DNA of 64,000 nt. Source: Rouxiella badensis. GTDB taxonomy: Bacteria; Pseudomonadota; Gammaproteobacteria; Enterobacterales; Enterobacteriaceae. Numbering within the stretch: position 1 is the stretch's first letter; every line of letters begins with the position of its first letter. This document shows positions 53,555-63,950 of this stretch, one piece after another. The notes under the pieces are model-generated. The model was not told the origin of the DNA. It was given only the letters and a program-made list of their open reading frames with translations, and ran no database searches. Location: contig NZ_MRWE01000022.1 of NCBI RefSeq assembly GCF_002093665.1, positions 19,115-83,114 of the forward strand, read 5' to 3'. The translations under genes and the position numbers were made by a program.

Positions 53555-54928
53555 ATGGCACTATGGGGCGGACGCTTTAGTCAGGCAGCAGATCAGCGTT
53601 TTAAAGAACTGAATGATTCACTGCGGTTTGACTATCGATTGGCTGAGCAGGATATCGTGGGCTCGGTAGCCTGGTCGAAAGCGCTGGTCACCGTAAATGT
53701 GCTGACCGCCGACGAACAGCAGCAGCTGGAAGGCGCGCTGAACGTGTTGCTGGAAGAAGTGCGTGCGAATCCTCGCGCTATTCTGGAGAGTGATGCAGAG
53801 GACATTCACAGCTGGGTTGAGCTGAAGCTTATCGACAAGGTCGGTAACCTCGGCAAGAAGCTGCACACTGGCCGTAGCCGTAACGATCAGGTCGCGACCG
53901 ACATCAAGCTGTGGTGTAAAACGCAGGTTGTCGAGCTTCAGCTGGCCGTTAAGCAGTTGCAGCAGGCGCTGGTTGAAACCGCCGAAGCAAATCAGGATGC
54001 CGTGATGCCGGGTTATACTCACCTGCAGCGCGCCCAGCCGGTCACTTTTGCACACTGGTGTCTGGCCTACGTTGAAATGCTGGCCCGTGATGAAAGCCGT
54101 TTACAAGATACTCTGACCCGTCTCGACGTGAGCCCGTTGGGCAGCGGCGCGCTGGCAGGTACGGCTTACCCTATCGATCGCGAACAGCTGGCTGGCTGGT
54201 TGGGCTTTGCATCGGCAACCCGCAACAGTCTCGACAGCGTTTCCGACCGTGACCATATTCTCGAACTGCTGTCTAACGCCTCAATCAGCATGGTTCACCT
54301 GTCGCGTTTTGCCGAAGATCTGATTTTCTTCAACACCGGCGAAGCGGGCTTTGTTGACCTGTCTGACCGCGTAACCTCCGGCTCTTCACTCATGCCACAG
54401 AAGAAAAACCCGGACGCGCTGGAGCTTATCCGCGGTAAGTGTGGCCGTGTACAGGGCGCGTTGACCGGCATGATGATGACCCTGAAGGGTCTGCCGCTGG
54501 CGTACAACAAAGACATGCAGGAAGACAAAGAAGGGCTGTTTGACGCGCTCGACACCTGGATGGACTGCCTGCAAATGGCCGCGCTGGTGCTCGACGGTAT
54601 TCAGGTTAAGCGTCCACGCTGCAAAGAAGCCGCCGAACAAGGTTATGCCAACTCAACCGAGCTGGCCGACTATCTGGTCGCCAAAGGCGTGCCTTTCCGT
54701 GAAGCGCACCACATTGTGGGTGAAGCCGTGGTTGAAGCCATTCGTCAGGGCAAAGCGCTTGAAGCCTTGCCGCTGGCCGATTTGCAAAAATTCAGCAGCA
54801 TTATCGGTGATGACGTTTACCCGATTCTGGCGCTGCAGTCCTGCCTGGATAAGCGTAATGCCAAAGGCGGCGTCGCGCCTGAGCAGGTTGCGCTGGCAAT
54901 CCGTGAAGCAAAAGCCCGTCTGGCCTGA
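53555..54928 (+). CDS. argH: Argininosuccinate lyase
   Basis: A 457-residue fumarase-superfamily enzyme releasing arginine and fumarate, same length as E. coli. The signature [12 protein letters not shown] contains the catalytic serine loop; HTGRSRNDQ and TVLQRAQP-type [13 protein letters not shown] (here [13 protein letters not shown]) contain active-site residues. Last gene of the arg operon, 102 bp after argG; no good terminator of its own for the plus strand. Confidence 0.97.
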   Translation: MALWGGRFSQAADQRFKELNDSLRFDYRLAEQDIVGSVAWSKALVTVNVLTADEQQQLEGALNVLLEEVRANPRAILESDAEDIHSWVELKLIDKVGNLGKKLHTGRSRNDQVATDIKLWCKTQVVELQLAVKQLQQALVETAEANQDAVMPGYTHLQRAQPVTFAHWCLAYVEMLARDESRLQDTLTRLDVSPLGSGALAGTAYPIDREQLAGWLGFASATRNSLDSVSDRDHILELLSNASISMVHLSRFAEDLIFFNTGEAGFVDLSDRVTSGSSLMPQKKNPDALELIRGKCGRVQGALTGMMMTLKGLPLAYNKDMQEDKEGLFDALDTWMDCLQMAALVLDGIQVKRPRCKEAAEQGYANSTELADYLVAKGVPFREAHHIVGEAVVEAIRQGKALEALPLADLQKFSSIIGDDVYPILALQSCLDKRNAKGGVAPEQVALAIREAKARLA

Positions 54929-54938
54929 TAAAAGACCG

Positions 54939-54968
54939 ACAAAAAAAAGCGGGCCACTCGGCCCGCAA
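54939..54968 (-). terminator. Terminator of the peroxiredoxin-glutaredoxin gene
   Basis: Seven-base-pair GC stem (54949-54955 with 54960-54966), 4-nt loop, and T8 when read on the minus strand. It lies between converging argH and the peroxiredoxin gene and is strongest for the latter. Confidence 0.88.
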
Positions 54969-55032
54969 ATTGTTCATACACTACTTTCTTATTGTGTTGA
55001 GACTTTCCGTTTCTTTTCCGCCCATTTGACTA

Positions 55033-55764
55033 TCAGGCTGCGAAGAACTGCTCTAGATCGTCGCTTCCCCCGATGTGGCGACCCCCGATAAAGACTTGCG
55101 GCACCGTTGCACGACCGCTGACTGCACGCAGGCTAACGGTGGTTGCGTCCTTACCTAATACAACTTCTTCATACTGAATGCCGCGCTCTTGCAGCATCTG
55201 TTTTGCTTTGGCACAGAACGGGCAGCCCGGTTTAGTAAAGACCGACACGGATTCCTGCACTTTATATTCAGGCGCCAGATATTTGAGCATGGTGTCTGCA
55301 TCTGATACTTCAAACGGGTCGCCCGGCTTGTTTGGCTCAACGAACATCTTTTCGACTACGCCGTTGCGTACCAGCATGGAGTAGCGCCATGAGCGCGGGC
55401 CAAAGCCGAGGTCGGCTTTCTCGACCAGCATGTCCATCCCTTTAGTGAACTCGCCGTTACCGTCAGGAATGAAGGTAATGTTTTCTGCGTTCTGTTCTGC
55501 CTTCCAGGCATTCATGACAAAGGTATCGTTCACTGACACACACAGAATGCTGTCAACCCCATGTTGTTTGAACACGCCGGCCAATTCGTTGTAGCGCGGC
55601 AGGTGGCTTGACGAGCAGGTGGGTGTAAACGCGCCAGGCAGTGAAAACACGATCACAGTTTTGTTTTTGAACAGATCATCGGTCGTGGTATCAATCCACT
55701 TATCGCCCTGACGAGTGTGGAACGTGACTTGTGGTACGTTTTTTCCTTCGCGGCTTGTAAACAT
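55033..55764 (-). CDS. Hybrid peroxiredoxin-glutaredoxin (Prx5-Grx fusion)
   Basis: A 243-residue fusion that reduces peroxides with glutathione without a separate thioredoxin partner. Residues about 1-165 form a Prx5 domain with the peroxidatic Cys50 in [14 protein letters not shown]; residues about 170-243 form a glutaredoxin with Cys181-Pro-Phe-Cys184 and [17 protein letters not shown]. Haemophilus influenzae PGdx is the known model. It is divergent from oxyR with an OxyR site between, so peroxide induction is likely. E. coli lacks it here. AGAGG lies before the ATG. Confidence 0.93.
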   Translation of the reverse strand: MFTSREGKNVPQVTFHTRQGDKWIDTTTDDLFKNKTVIVFSLPGAFTPTCSSSHLPRYNELAGVFKQHGVDSILCVSVNDTFVMNAWKAEQNAENITFIPDGNGEFTKGMDMLVEKADLGFGPRSWRYSMLVRNGVVEKMFVEPNKPGDPFEVSDADTMLKYLAPEYKVQESVSVFTKPGCPFCAKAKQMLQERGIQYEEVVLGKDATTVSLRAVSGRATVPQVFIGGRHIGGSDDLEQFFAA

Positions 55765-55858
55765 CCATAACCTCTTAATTAATATTCAATAAAAAATCAT
55801 TCTTCGGCGTTGCCGTTTCGATGTGGGACATTATTAACGATTCAGCTTGATAGATATA

Positions 55859-55895
55859 ATCGTTGATTGCTATCTTATCTATCGCTAATGGCTAT
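55859..55895. promoter_or_regulatory. OxyR-binding site between the Prx5-Grx gene and oxyR
   Basis: Tetranucleotides ATCG (55859), CTAT (55870), ATCG (55881) and CTAT (55892) are spaced exactly 11 bp apart, the four-groove pattern of OxyR sites (ATAG-N7-CTAT repeated). Two positions read ATCG instead of ATAG. It is 30 bp from the oxyR start, suiting autorepression and activation of the divergent peroxidase. Confidence 0.8.
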
Positions 55896-55925
55896 CGCCT
55901 TGGTGATTCGTGAAAGGGAGAAACT

Positions 55926-56846
55926 ATGAACATCCGTGATTTGGAATATCTGGTCGCGCTGGCCGAATTTCGGCATTTTCGCCGCGCCGCCGATTCTTGC
56001 CACGTCAGTCAACCCACGCTGAGTGGCCAAATCCGTAAGCTTGAAGATGAGTTGGGCGTCATGCTGCTGGAAAGAACCAGCCGCAAGGTTTTATTCACTC
56101 AGGCCGGGTTATTGCTTGTCGATCAAGCACGTACCGTACTGCGTGAGGTGAAGGTACTGAAAGAGATGGCCAGCCAGCAGGGCGAGGCAATGTCCGGTCC
56201 GCTGCACATCGGGCTTATCCCGACGGTTGGGCCTTACCTGCTGCCACAAATTATCCCGACGCTGCATAAAACCTTCCCGAAACTGGAAATGTATCTGCAC
56301 GAAGCTCAGACTCAGCAACTGTTGGCCCAGCTCGACAGCGGCAAGCTTGACTGTGCCATTCTGGCGCTGGTGAAAGAAAGCGAAGCCTTCATTGAGGTGC
56401 CATTGTTTGACGAGCCGATGAAGCTGGCAATTTATGACGATCACCCGTGGGCGTCACGCGACAAGGTAGCGATGGCCGACCTGTCTGGCGAAAAATTGCT
56501 GATGCTTGAGGATGGCCATTGTTTACGTGACCAGGCATTAGGTTTCTGTTTCCAGGCGGGGGCAGACGAAGACACGCATTTTCGCGCAACCAGTCTTGAG
56601 ACGTTGCGAAACATGGTTGCCGCAGGCAGTGGAATTACTTTACTGCCGTCACTGGCGGTGCCGCAGGAGCGCAGCCGAGACGGCGTAACCTATCTGCTTT
56701 GCGACAAGCCGGAACCGAAGCGCACCATTGCTCTGGTGTATCGCCCCGGTTCCCCGTTGCGCGGTCGTTATGAACAGCTGGCCGAAGCCATCAAAACGCA
56801 CATGCAAACCTACATGGATGCACTGGCGTTAAAAAAGCCGGTTTAA
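55926..56846 (+). CDS. oxyR: Peroxide-sensing LysR-type regulator OxyR
   Basis: A 306-residue LTTR. The N-terminal helix-turn-helix is [20 protein letters not shown]; the redox pair is Cys199 (DGHCLRDQ) and Cys208 (GFCFQAG), in the same positions as E. coli. It activates antioxidant genes on disulfide formation. Its last 18 bp overlap the end of sthA on the other strand. The divergent oxyS sRNA of E. coli cannot fit in this spacer; the fusion peroxidase takes its place. Confidence 0.97.
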   Translation: MNIRDLEYLVALAEFRHFRRAADSCHVSQPTLSGQIRKLEDELGVMLLERTSRKVLFTQAGLLLVDQARTVLREVKVLKEMASQQGEAMSGPLHIGLIPTVGPYLLPQIIPTLHKTFPKLEMYLHEAQTQQLLAQLDSGKLDCAILALVKESEAFIEVPLFDEPMKLAIYDDHPWASRDKVAMADLSGEKLLMLEDGHCLRDQALGFCFQAGADEDTHFRATSLETLRNMVAAGSGITLLPSLAVPQERSRDGVTYLLCDKPEPKRTIALVYRPGSPLRGRYEQLAEAIKTHMQTYMDALALKKPV

Positions 56847-58229
56847 GCCGTTCAGTGCCGCAACGCGATAGGCTTCCGCCATCGTCGGATAGTTGAAGGT
56901 GGTATTAACGAAATACTCGATGGTATTTCCCGCCCCTTTCTGTTCCATGATAGCCTGACCGATGTGAATGATTTCAGCCGCGCGTTCACCAAAGCAGTGG
57001 ATACCGAGAATTTGCTTGGTATCTCTGTGAAACAGCAGCTTGAGGCTCCCCACGTTCATACCGGCTATCTGCGCACGCGCCAGGTGTTTGAACTGGGCGC
57101 GGCCCACCTCGTAAGGCACTTTCATCGCGGTCAACTCCTGCTCGGTTTTACCCACGGAGCTAATCTCCGGAATGGTGTAGATCCCGGTAGGAATATTTTC
57201 GATGAGATGCACCTTGGCTTCGCCCTGGATCATCGCCTGTGCGGCAATGCGTCCCTGGTCATAAGCGGCAGACGCCAAGCTTGGATAACCGACCACGTCA
57301 CCCACTGCGTAAATATGCGGCAAGGCGGTCTGGTACATGCTATTGACCTTTAACAGACCACGGCTGTCGGCTTCGAGACCAATTTTGTCCAGATTCAGCG
57401 AGTCGGTATTACCCGTACGTCCGTTGGCAAACAGCAGGGCATCGGCCTTCACTTTTTTGCCTGATTTCAGGTGCACGATAACGCCGTCATCAACGCCTTC
57501 AATTCTTTCAAATTCTTCATTGTGGCGAATCACCACGCCGTTGTTCCAGAAGTGATATGAAAGAGAGTCGGACATTTCCTGATCGAGGAACGCCAGCAGA
57601 CGGTCGCGGGTATTAATCAGGTCAACTTTAACGTTTAGACCGCGGAAAATGGAGGCGTACTCACAGCCAATTACGCCCGCACCGTAGATAATCACGTGGC
57701 GCGGTTCATGCTCGAGGCCAAGGATCAGGTCGCTGTCGTAAATGCGTGGATGGGTAAAGTCGACGCCAGCCGGGCGATAAGGGCGAGAACCGCAGGCAAT
57801 CACGATATGCTCGGCGCTCACAAAGTCCTGAGTTCCGTCGGCATAGGTGACCGAAATGGTGTTGGCATCAATAAAACTCGCGTCACCGGCAAAGAGTTTG
57901 CACTGGTTACGCTCGTAGAAGCCTTCACGCATGCGAGTCTGTTGATTAATAACGGAGTCGGCATGACGGAGAATCTGTGGAAACGTCGAGCTCATGGGGC
58001 GAGAACCGTCGCTGTAAAGCGGATTCTGGTTGAATTCGATGATTCTGCTTACTGCGTGACGTAGCGCTTTTGATGGAATAGTGCCCCAGTGTGTACAACC
58101 GCCACCGACGTTGTTATAGCGTTCGATAACGGCAACTCTGGCGCCTTGTTTAACCAGACCCATGGCAGCACCTTCACCGCCAGGGCCGGAGCCAATGATA
58201 ATGGCATCGAAATGATAGTTCTGTGACAT
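56829..58229 (-). CDS. sthA: Soluble pyridine nucleotide transhydrogenase
   Basis: A 466-residue FAD flavoprotein that moves hydride between NADPH and NAD+, same length as E. coli. FAD-binding [12 protein letters not shown] is at residues 13-24. The [13 protein letters not shown] segment has only one cysteine, as normal for STH, unlike disulfide reductases. NAD-binding [13 protein letters not shown] lies near 184. Converges with and overlaps oxyR by 18 bp. Confidence 0.96.
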   Translation of the reverse strand: MSQNYHFDAIIIGSGPGGEGAAMGLVKQGARVAVIERYNNVGGGCTHWGTIPSKALRHAVSRIIEFNQNPLYSDGSRPMSSTFPQILRHADSVINQQTRMREGFYERNQCKLFAGDASFIDANTISVTYADGTQDFVSAEHIVIACGSRPYRPAGVDFTHPRIYDSDLILGLEHEPRHVIIYGAGVIGCEYASIFRGLNVKVDLINTRDRLLAFLDQEMSDSLSYHFWNNGVVIRHNEEFERIEGVDDGVIVHLKSGKKVKADALLFANGRTGNTDSLNLDKIGLEADSRGLLKVNSMYQTALPHIYAVGDVVGYPSLASAAYDQGRIAAQAMIQGEAKVHLIENIPTGIYTIPEISSVGKTEQELTAMKVPYEVGRAQFKHLARAQIAGMNVGSLKLLFHRDTKQILGIHCFGERAAEIIHIGQAIMEQKGAGNTIEYFVNTTFNYPTMAEAYRVAALNGLNRLF

Positions 58230-58437
58230 GGATTAGGAACCTATTTTTATACAAAATCACAACGTGAATGTAACATCATAGACCTATTTTCCCAACGACT
58301 GGTTATCTATTCGTGGGAATGCAGCAACATTCAGAAGAACTTTATGCTGAACTTAGTATAACGGTCGTTGCTGAAAAATTTGGTATAGTGAAATGAATTC
58401 AGGCGAATGGGTAAGTAGACACTATCGGATGAAGGTC

Positions 58438-59094
58438 ATGGGCGTAAGAGCACAACAAAAAGAGCGTACTCGCCGCTCGCTGATTGAGGCGGCCTTTAGC
58501 CAACTGAGCGCTGAGCGCAGTTTCGCCAGTTTAAGCCTGCGTGAGGTTTCTCGCGAAGCGGGCATCGCACCCACGTCTTTTTATCGGCATTTTCGCGATG
58601 TAGACGAACTGGGCCTGACGATGGTGGATGAAAGCGGCCTGATGCTACGCCAGCTCATGCGCCAGGCGCGCCAGCGTATCGCCAAAGGCGGCAGCGTGAT
58701 CCGTACCTCCGTCTCTACCTTTATGGAATTTATCGGCAACAATCCCAACGCCTTCCGTTTGCTGTTACGTGAACGTTCGGGAACCTCCGCCGCCTTCCGT
58801 GCCGCAGTCGCGCGTGAAATTCAGCATTTCATCGCGGAACTTGCCGACTATTTGCAACTCGAAAACCATATGCCGCGCAGCTTCACTGAAGCGCAGGCCG
58901 AGGCCATGGTTATCATCGTGTTTAACGCCGGTGCAGAGGCGCTAGATGTCGACCTCGCCCAGCGTCGTCAGCTCGAAGAGCGGCTGGTACTCCAGCTGCG
59001 CATGATCTCCAAAGGGGCGTACTACTGGTATCGCCGCCAACAGGAGAGAACGGCTGACACATCAGTTAACGATGAGGTCATTCAAAACGATTGA
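58438..59094 (+). CDS. fabR: TetR-family repressor of unsaturated fatty-acid synthesis FabR
   Basis: A 218-residue repressor of fabB and fabA that senses acyl-CoA/ACP pools. The helix-turn-helix is [20 protein letters not shown] near residues 33-52. The ATG at 58438 gives [15 protein letters not shown], matching the revised E. coli start; a further ATG at 58429 is possible. Divergent from sthA and followed after 85 bp by yijD. Confidence 0.94.
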   Translation: MGVRAQQKERTRRSLIEAAFSQLSAERSFASLSLREVSREAGIAPTSFYRHFRDVDELGLTMVDESGLMLRQLMRQARQRIAKGGSVIRTSVSTFMEFIGNNPNAFRLLLRERSGTSAAFRAAVAREIQHFIAELADYLQLENHMPRSFTEAQAEAMVIIVFNAGAEALDVDLAQRRQLEERLVLQLRMISKGAYYWYRRQQERTADTSVNDEVIQND

Positions 59095-59179
59095 AATTAT
59101 GGCAAGGTAGTAGGCTAATAGATGCGAGCAGTCGAGGCTGCTACGGCTTACGTTGAAAAGGATAAAAGAGGATTAGAAG

Positions 59180-59542
59180 ATGACAGAACAACCACGCCAG
59201 GATAATGGCACCCTGGTCTTGGCTCTGATTGCCGGATTATCGATTAACGGCTCCTTTAGTGCCTTATTCAGTTCCGTTGTGGCTTTTTCAATTTTCCCGA
59301 TTATTGCGCTGGTTCTGGCCGTCTACTGTCTGCACGTTCGCTACCAGAAAAGCGAGATGCCCTTTGGTATTCCCAAGCTGGCCGCCGCGTGTTTCGTGCT
59401 GGGACTGCTGCTCTATAGCACCATCGTTCGCGCCGAATATCCGCAGCTAGGTTCAAACTTCCTGCCGTCGATTATCTGTGTGGTTCTGGTGTTCTGGATC
59501 GCCTACCGCCTGAAGAAACGTAAAGCAGTAAACAACGCGTAA
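59180..59542 (+). CDS. yijD: Inner-membrane protein YijD
   Basis: A 120-residue integral membrane protein of the conserved DUF1422 family with about four transmembrane helices (near residues 11-30, 33-53, 69-87 and 95-112). Function unknown; it is regularly paired with fabR and probably co-transcribed. AGAGG lies before the ATG. Confidence 0.88.
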   Translation: MTEQPRQDNGTLVLALIAGLSINGSFSALFSSVVAFSIFPIIALVLAVYCLHVRYQKSEMPFGIPKLAAACFVLGLLLYSTIVRAEYPQLGSNFLPSIICVVLVFWIAYRLKKRKAVNNA

Positions 59543-59558
59543 TCTGTACTAAATATAG

Positions 59559-59585
59559 AAAGGGCAGCCCTCGGGCTGCCCTTTT
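59559..59585. terminator. Bidirectional terminator between yijD and trmA
   Basis: Eleven-base-pair stem (59560-59570 with 59573-59583), 2-nt TC at the tip (so the true loop is larger), followed by TTTT; serves both converging genes. Confidence 0.82.
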
Positions 59586-59590
59586 ACGTT

Positions 59591-60697
59591 TTACGCGTCG
59601 ATGCGTTCGAGTAACACGCCGCATTCCATGTGATGGGTATATGGGAATTGGTCAAACAGCGCCAGACGGCTTACGCGGTGAGTCTGTTGCAGCGTCTCAA
59701 GGTTGGCACACAGCGTCTCAGGATTGCAGGAGATATAAAGGATGCGGGAATAGCCCTGAACCAGCTTTACCGTATCGTCGTCCAGACCGCTGCGCGGCGG
59801 ATCGACAAAAATGGTTTCACAGTCATAGCTTTTGAGATCGACACCCTCCAAACGACGGAACTCGCGAACGCCGTTCATCGCCTGGGTAAAATCTTCGGCG
59901 GCCATGCGGATAATCTGTACGTTATCAATATGATTGGCCGCGATATTAAACTGTGCGGCGGCCACCGATGGCTTGGCAATTTCAGTCGCCAGCACGCGAT
60001 TGAAGTTACGGGCCAGCGCCAGAGAGAAGTTACCGTTGCCACAGTAGAGCTCGAGCAAATCACCCTTTGCACCTTCGGTGACTTCCAGCGCCCATTCCAG
60101 CATATGAATATTCATCGCGGCATTAGGCTGGGTGAAGCTGTTCTCAACCTGACGGTAAATCATATCGCGGCCTGCGACCGGCAGAACCTCATCGACATAA
60201 TCCTGATCCAGCATAATTTTAGTTTTCGCCGCGCGGCCAATCAGCTGAATGTCGAAGCCGTCTTGGCGCAGCTGGTCACGCAATGCGGTTGCCGCCGTCT
60301 GCCAGGCGTCGTCGAGCTTGCGGTGATACAGCAATGAGGCAATGATTTTGCCGCTGCGGGTCGACAGATAGTCAATCTGGAACAGCTTGTGACGCAGGGC
60401 TGGCTCGGCTTTCACCGCCTCGAGCAGGACCGGCATCAGGCGGTTGATAAGCTCGCTTGCGGCTGGGAATTGATCAACGCGGATGCGAGCCTTGGTCTGC
60501 TGGTCAAACATGATGTGGTAAAGGTCACCCTCGTCATGCCACACGCGGAACTCGGCGCGCATACGATAATGGCTGACTGGAGAACGGAAAACTTCAGCCG
60601 CCGGCGCATTAAATGGCGACATCAGCGCCGTGAGACGGGCGGTCTTTTCCGCCAGTTGGTCGTCATATTGTTCAATGGGCAGGTTTTCAGGCGTCAT
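59591..60697 (-). CDS. trmA: tRNA (uracil-5-)-methyltransferase (RumT)
   Basis: A 368-residue SAM enzyme making m5U54 in the T loop of tRNA. The SAM-binding [16 protein letters not shown] motif, the [13 protein letters not shown] motif and the nucleophile cysteine in [14 protein letters not shown] are all present. Two residues longer than E. coli. Divergent from btuB across the cobalamin riboswitch region. Confidence 0.96.
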   Translation of the reverse strand: MTPENLPIEQYDDQLAEKTARLTALMSPFNAPAAEVFRSPVSHYRMRAEFRVWHDEGDLYHIMFDQQTKARIRVDQFPAASELINRLMPVLLEAVKAEPALRHKLFQIDYLSTRSGKIIASLLYHRKLDDAWQTAATALRDQLRQDGFDIQLIGRAAKTKIMLDQDYVDEVLPVAGRDMIYRQVENSFTQPNAAMNIHMLEWALEVTEGAKGDLLELYCGNGNFSLALARNFNRVLATEIAKPSVAAAQFNIAANHIDNVQIIRMAAEDFTQAMNGVREFRRLEGVDLKSYDCETIFVDPPRSGLDDDTVKLVQGYSRILYISCNPETLCANLETLQQTHRVSRLALFDQFPYTHHMECGVLLERIDA

Positions 60698-60865
60698 CTA
60701 TTTTCTCGTCTTGCTGCTAATCAATGGGCGAACTTTGCGGAATGTGGTGCGTTTTGCCCGCTGATTGTAGGGAATGCCGTGGTGATGTCCAGTTTTGTCG
60801 TATTTAGTTTCTCTGAGCGCTGTGGAAGTCTAGATTTCCAAATAGGTTGATCGTAGGATTCATCT
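60698..60865. promoter_or_regulatory. trmA-btuB promoter region
   Basis: A 168-bp spacer carrying promoters for trmA and for the btuB leader. A near-palindrome (TGGAAGTCT/AGATTTCCA, one mismatch) stands at 60823-60840, just before the likely start of the riboswitch leader. Confidence 0.5.
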
Positions 60866-61078
60866 CAGGCCTCCATTGTTGAGTTAAAAGGGAATCCGGT
60901 GGGAATCCGGAGCTGTCGCGCAGCGGTATGGGGAAAGCACGGCGAACGCATTATTACTCTTTATCATCTAACAATAATGCAGACACTGTCCTTTATTAAG
61001 GATGGGAAGTTATCGCCCGGTGTTATTTCTAATAATTCTAATAGAAACAACAAATCCCAAGCCCGAAGACCTGCCTGA
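60866..61078 (+). ncRNA. Cobalamin (AdoCbl) riboswitch in the btuB leader
   Basis: The leader shows the conserved elements in order: AAAAGGGAATCCGGTG near 60886-60901, GGGAATCCGGAGCTG around 60901-60915, the internal receptor segments (a GACACTG variant of the B12 box near 60982), and AGCCCGAAGACCTGCC near 61060-61075, the diverged form of AGCCAGGAGACCTGCC. It lies between trmA and btuB and would switch off btuB translation when adenosylcobalamin is plentiful. Exact ends are approximate. Confidence 0.88.
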
Positions 61079-61162
61079 ATTACGTCGCAATTTTCATAAT
61101 CTTCGCGAAATAGGATTATGTTTTACTGCGGCATCCTTTATTGGGTTGGGATGCGCGTTTCT

Positions 61163-63037
61163 ATGACAATTAAAAAACATGCGCTGCTGACGGTTCTTTC
61201 CGTCACGGCATTTTCTGGCTGGGCGCAAGATAGCACTTCACAAACAGACAATAACGACACAGTGGTCGTCACCGCTAATCGTTTCCCGCAGCCGGTTTCA
61301 ACGGTGCTTGCGGCAACGACGATAGTGACAAGAGATCAAATAGACCGATGGCAGTCCAAGTCGCTGATTGACGTAATGCGGCGACTGCCGGGCGTGGATA
61401 TTGCGCAAAATGGTGGGCTGGGACAGTCCAGCTCGATGTTTATTCGCGGAACTAACTCAAGCCACGTATTAATCCTGATCGACGGCATTCGTTTAAATCA
61501 GGCCGGAATAACCGGTTCCTCGGATTTAAGCCAAATTCCAATCTCTCTGGTACAGAAGATTGAATATATCCGTGGGCCCTCTTCGGCGGTTTATGGTTCA
61601 GACGCTATCGGCGGAGTGGTAAACATTATTACCACCCGCGATAAACTCGGCACGACCCTCAGCGCGGGAATCGGTTCTAACGGTTACCAGTCTTACGATG
61701 CCGCAACGCAACAAAAGCTGGGCGATGATACCGTCGGCACCTTTGCAGGGAATTACACTTATACCCGCGGCTATGATGTGGTGGCTAATTTGCCGGACAA
61801 CTACGGTGACCCGCGCCAGCCCGATCGCGACGGCTTTATGAGCAAAACGCTCTACGGTTCATTGCTGCATAACTTTAATGACAACCTCAGCGGCTTTATT
61901 CGCGGCTATGGTTTCGACAACCGCACCGCCTATGACGGCGATTACAGTTATACCGCGCCTTATGATGCGTTGATCGATACTCAGCAGCTTTATAGTCAAA
62001 CCTGGGATACCGGTCTGCGTTATAACCAAGGCATTTATGCCACGCAGCTGATTGGTAGCTATTCCCACACCAAGACCTACAACTATGACCCGCGCTACGG
62101 GATGTATAATGCCTCGGCGACGCTGGATGATATCGAGCAATACAACGTGCAGTGGGGCAACACCGTGCAGGCGTGGCACGGTACGATTAGCGGCGGTCTC
62201 GACTGGCAGAAGCAAACCACCACGCCGGGCACCGATTATCTGAGTGAAGGCTATGAACAGCGTAATACCGGCGTCTATGCCACCACGCAGCAGCTTTTCG
62301 GGCCGGTAACGGTCGAAGGTGCGCTGCGTAACGACGATAACTCGCAGTTTGGTCAGCACACTACCTGGCAGAGTAGTGCAGCCTACGAGTTTATCGACGG
62401 TTACCGCTTTATTGCCTCCTATGGTACTGCTTATAAGGCGCCGAATCTGGGGCAGGTTTACAGCGAGAACTATGGCAATATCAATCTGCGTCCTGAGCAG
62501 AGCAAGCAGTGGGAAGGTGCGTTCGAGGGGCTGACCGGTCCGGTCACCTGGCGGGTGGGGGGATACAAGAATGAAATCACCAACCTGATTGATAGCGATC
62601 CGGTGACCTACCGCTATTACAACATCGGCGAAGCCAAGATTAAAGGCGTTGAGGCGACGGCATCCTTCGATACAGGGCCGTTGAGTCATCAGCTGTCTTA
62701 TGACTATGTCGATGCGCGAGATGCACAGACTAACGAGCCGTTGCTGCGCCGTGCTAAACAGCAGGTGAAATACGAGCTGGACTGGCAGATTGAGCAGATT
62801 GATTGGGCTGTCACCTACCATTATCTCGGTGAGCGTTATGACGAGGACTATAATAGTGGCAATACCGTCAAGCTGGGAGGTGTAAGCCTGTGGGACGTCG
62901 CCGCTTCTTATCCTGTTACGTCCCATCTGACCGTTCGTGCTAGAATTGCCAACCTCTTTAATCAAGATTATGAGACGGTTTATGGCTACGCGACACCAGG
63001 ACGTGAATATTTCCTCTCTGGAAGCTATACCTTCTGA
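61163..63037 (+). CDS. btuB: TonB-dependent vitamin B12 outer-membrane receptor
   Basis: A 624-residue 22-strand beta-barrel receptor importing cobalamin. The start at 61163 gives a signal peptide (MTIKKHALL..., cut after GWAQ-type region); upstream ATGs add non-signal residues. The TonB box [10 protein letters not shown] is near residue 30, the plug carries [20 protein letters not shown] and [16 protein letters not shown], and the terminal strand ends in YFLSGSYTF with the required Phe. The last 56 nt overlap murI. Controlled by the riboswitch upstream. Confidence 0.95.
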   Translation: MTIKKHALLTVLSVTAFSGWAQDSTSQTDNNDTVVVTANRFPQPVSTVLAATTIVTRDQIDRWQSKSLIDVMRRLPGVDIAQNGGLGQSSSMFIRGTNSSHVLILIDGIRLNQAGITGSSDLSQIPISLVQKIEYIRGPSSAVYGSDAIGGVVNIITTRDKLGTTLSAGIGSNGYQSYDAATQQKLGDDTVGTFAGNYTYTRGYDVVANLPDNYGDPRQPDRDGFMSKTLYGSLLHNFNDNLSGFIRGYGFDNRTAYDGDYSYTAPYDALIDTQQLYSQTWDTGLRYNQGIYATQLIGSYSHTKTYNYDPRYGMYNASATLDDIEQYNVQWGNTVQAWHGTISGGLDWQKQTTTPGTDYLSEGYEQRNTGVYATTQQLFGPVTVEGALRNDDNSQFGQHTTWQSSAAYEFIDGYRFIASYGTAYKAPNLGQVYSENYGNINLRPEQSKQWEGAFEGLTGPVTWRVGGYKNEITNLIDSDPVTYRYYNIGEAKIKGVEATASFDTGPLSHQLSYDYVDARDAQTNEPLLRRAKQQVKYELDWQIEQIDWAVTYHYLGERYDEDYNSGNTVKLGGVSLWDVAASYPVTSHLTVRARIANLFNQDYETVYGYATPGREYFLSGSYTF

Positions 63038-63863
63038 TAACGCCATAGTACCGGCTCGCCCGACGGCGCTGGTGTTTGACTCTGGCGTCGGCGGGTTATC
63101 GGTTTATCATGAGGTCCGGCAGCTCTTGCCGGACCTGCACTATATATACGCTTTCGATAATGTGGCATTTCCCTACGGTGAAAAGTCAGAAGCGTTTATC
63201 GTCGAGCGCGTGGTCGAAATAGTGAGTGCTGTCGCCGAGCGCCATCCTCTTTCTATTATTATCATCGCCTGCAATACCGCGAGCACTGTTTCACTTCCTG
63301 CGCTGCGTGCAAAGTTCAACTGTCCTGTCGTGGGCGTGGTACCTGCCATCAAACCTGCCGCCAAACTGACGCGTAATGGTATCGTCGGACTTCTGGCGAC
63401 GCGTGCTACGGTTCAGCGTCCTTATACTCATGACCTGATTGCCCGTTTTGCGGCTGATTGCAAGATTCTGATGCTGGGTTCTGCCGAGCTGGTGGAGTTG
63501 GCCGAAGCAAAGCTGCACGGTGAAGAAGTTTCTCTTCCTCTATTAAAGAAAATCCTGCAACCCTGGCTGAAATTGCGCGAGCCACCCGACACCGTGGTAT
63601 TGGGATGTACCCATTTCCCGCTGCTGAGTAACGAGTTGGCACAGGTTTTACCTGATGGAACGCGAATGATTGACTCAGGACTGGCCATTGCACGTCGTGC
63701 ACACTGGTTAATTGAGACCGCTTTTACTTCAATACCAGCGAAAAAAGACGGAATCGAAATAGAAAGCATCGCCTACTGTATGAAGCTTGATGAACCGGCT
63801 TCTGGGTTGCTGCCTGTTTTGCAGTCATATGGCTTTAAAAGCATCCTGGAATTGACGCTTTAA
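62982..63863 (+). CDS. murI: Glutamate racemase
   Basis: A 293-residue enzyme making D-glutamate for peptidoglycan. The ATG at 62982 matches the E. coli MATKLQD start and lies inside the btuB reading frame, giving a 56-nt overlap as in E. coli. Catalytic cysteines are in [11 protein letters not shown] and [25 protein letters not shown] starts the fold. The C-terminus diverges from E. coli and is slightly longer. It stands just before an rRNA operon. Confidence 0.95.
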   Translation: MATRHQDVNISSLEAIPSDNAIVPARPTALVFDSGVGGLSVYHEVRQLLPDLHYIYAFDNVAFPYGEKSEAFIVERVVEIVSAVAERHPLSIIIIACNTASTVSLPALRAKFNCPVVGVVPAIKPAAKLTRNGIVGLLATRATVQRPYTHDLIARFAADCKILMLGSAELVELAEAKLHGEEVSLPLLKKILQPWLKLREPPDTVVLGCTHFPLLSNELAQVLPDGTRMIDSGLAIARRAHWLIETAFTSIPAKKDGIEIESIAYCMKLDEPASGLLPVLQSYGFKSILELTL

Positions 63864-63895
63864 ACGCCTTTTGATTAAACATTCAGCGGTCGGAA

Positions 63896-63950
63896 AAGTT
63901 TTTTAAAAATAGGGGTTGCGGCCTTTCAGAAACTCCCTATAATGCGCCTC
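63896..63950 (+). promoter_or_regulatory. rRNA operon P1-type promoter
   Basis: A -35 TTGCGG at 63916-63921 and -10 TATAAT at 63938-63943 are separated by 16 bp, the spacing typical of rrn P1. A GCGC discriminator follows, the mark of stringent control, and an A/T-rich UP element (63896-63910) precedes. Same place as E. coli rrnB, after murI. Confidence 0.9.

Noticed and set aside
56829..58229. Loss of the redox cysteine pair in SthA
   Set aside because: Single cysteine in GGGCTHWGT is the normal state of soluble transhydrogenases, not a defect.
61859..63046. A 395-codon open frame on the minus strand inside btuB
   Set aside because: It lies wholly antisense to an intact BtuB with signal peptide, TonB box and terminal Phe; no ribosome-binding site or recognisable domain. 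A shadow frame.
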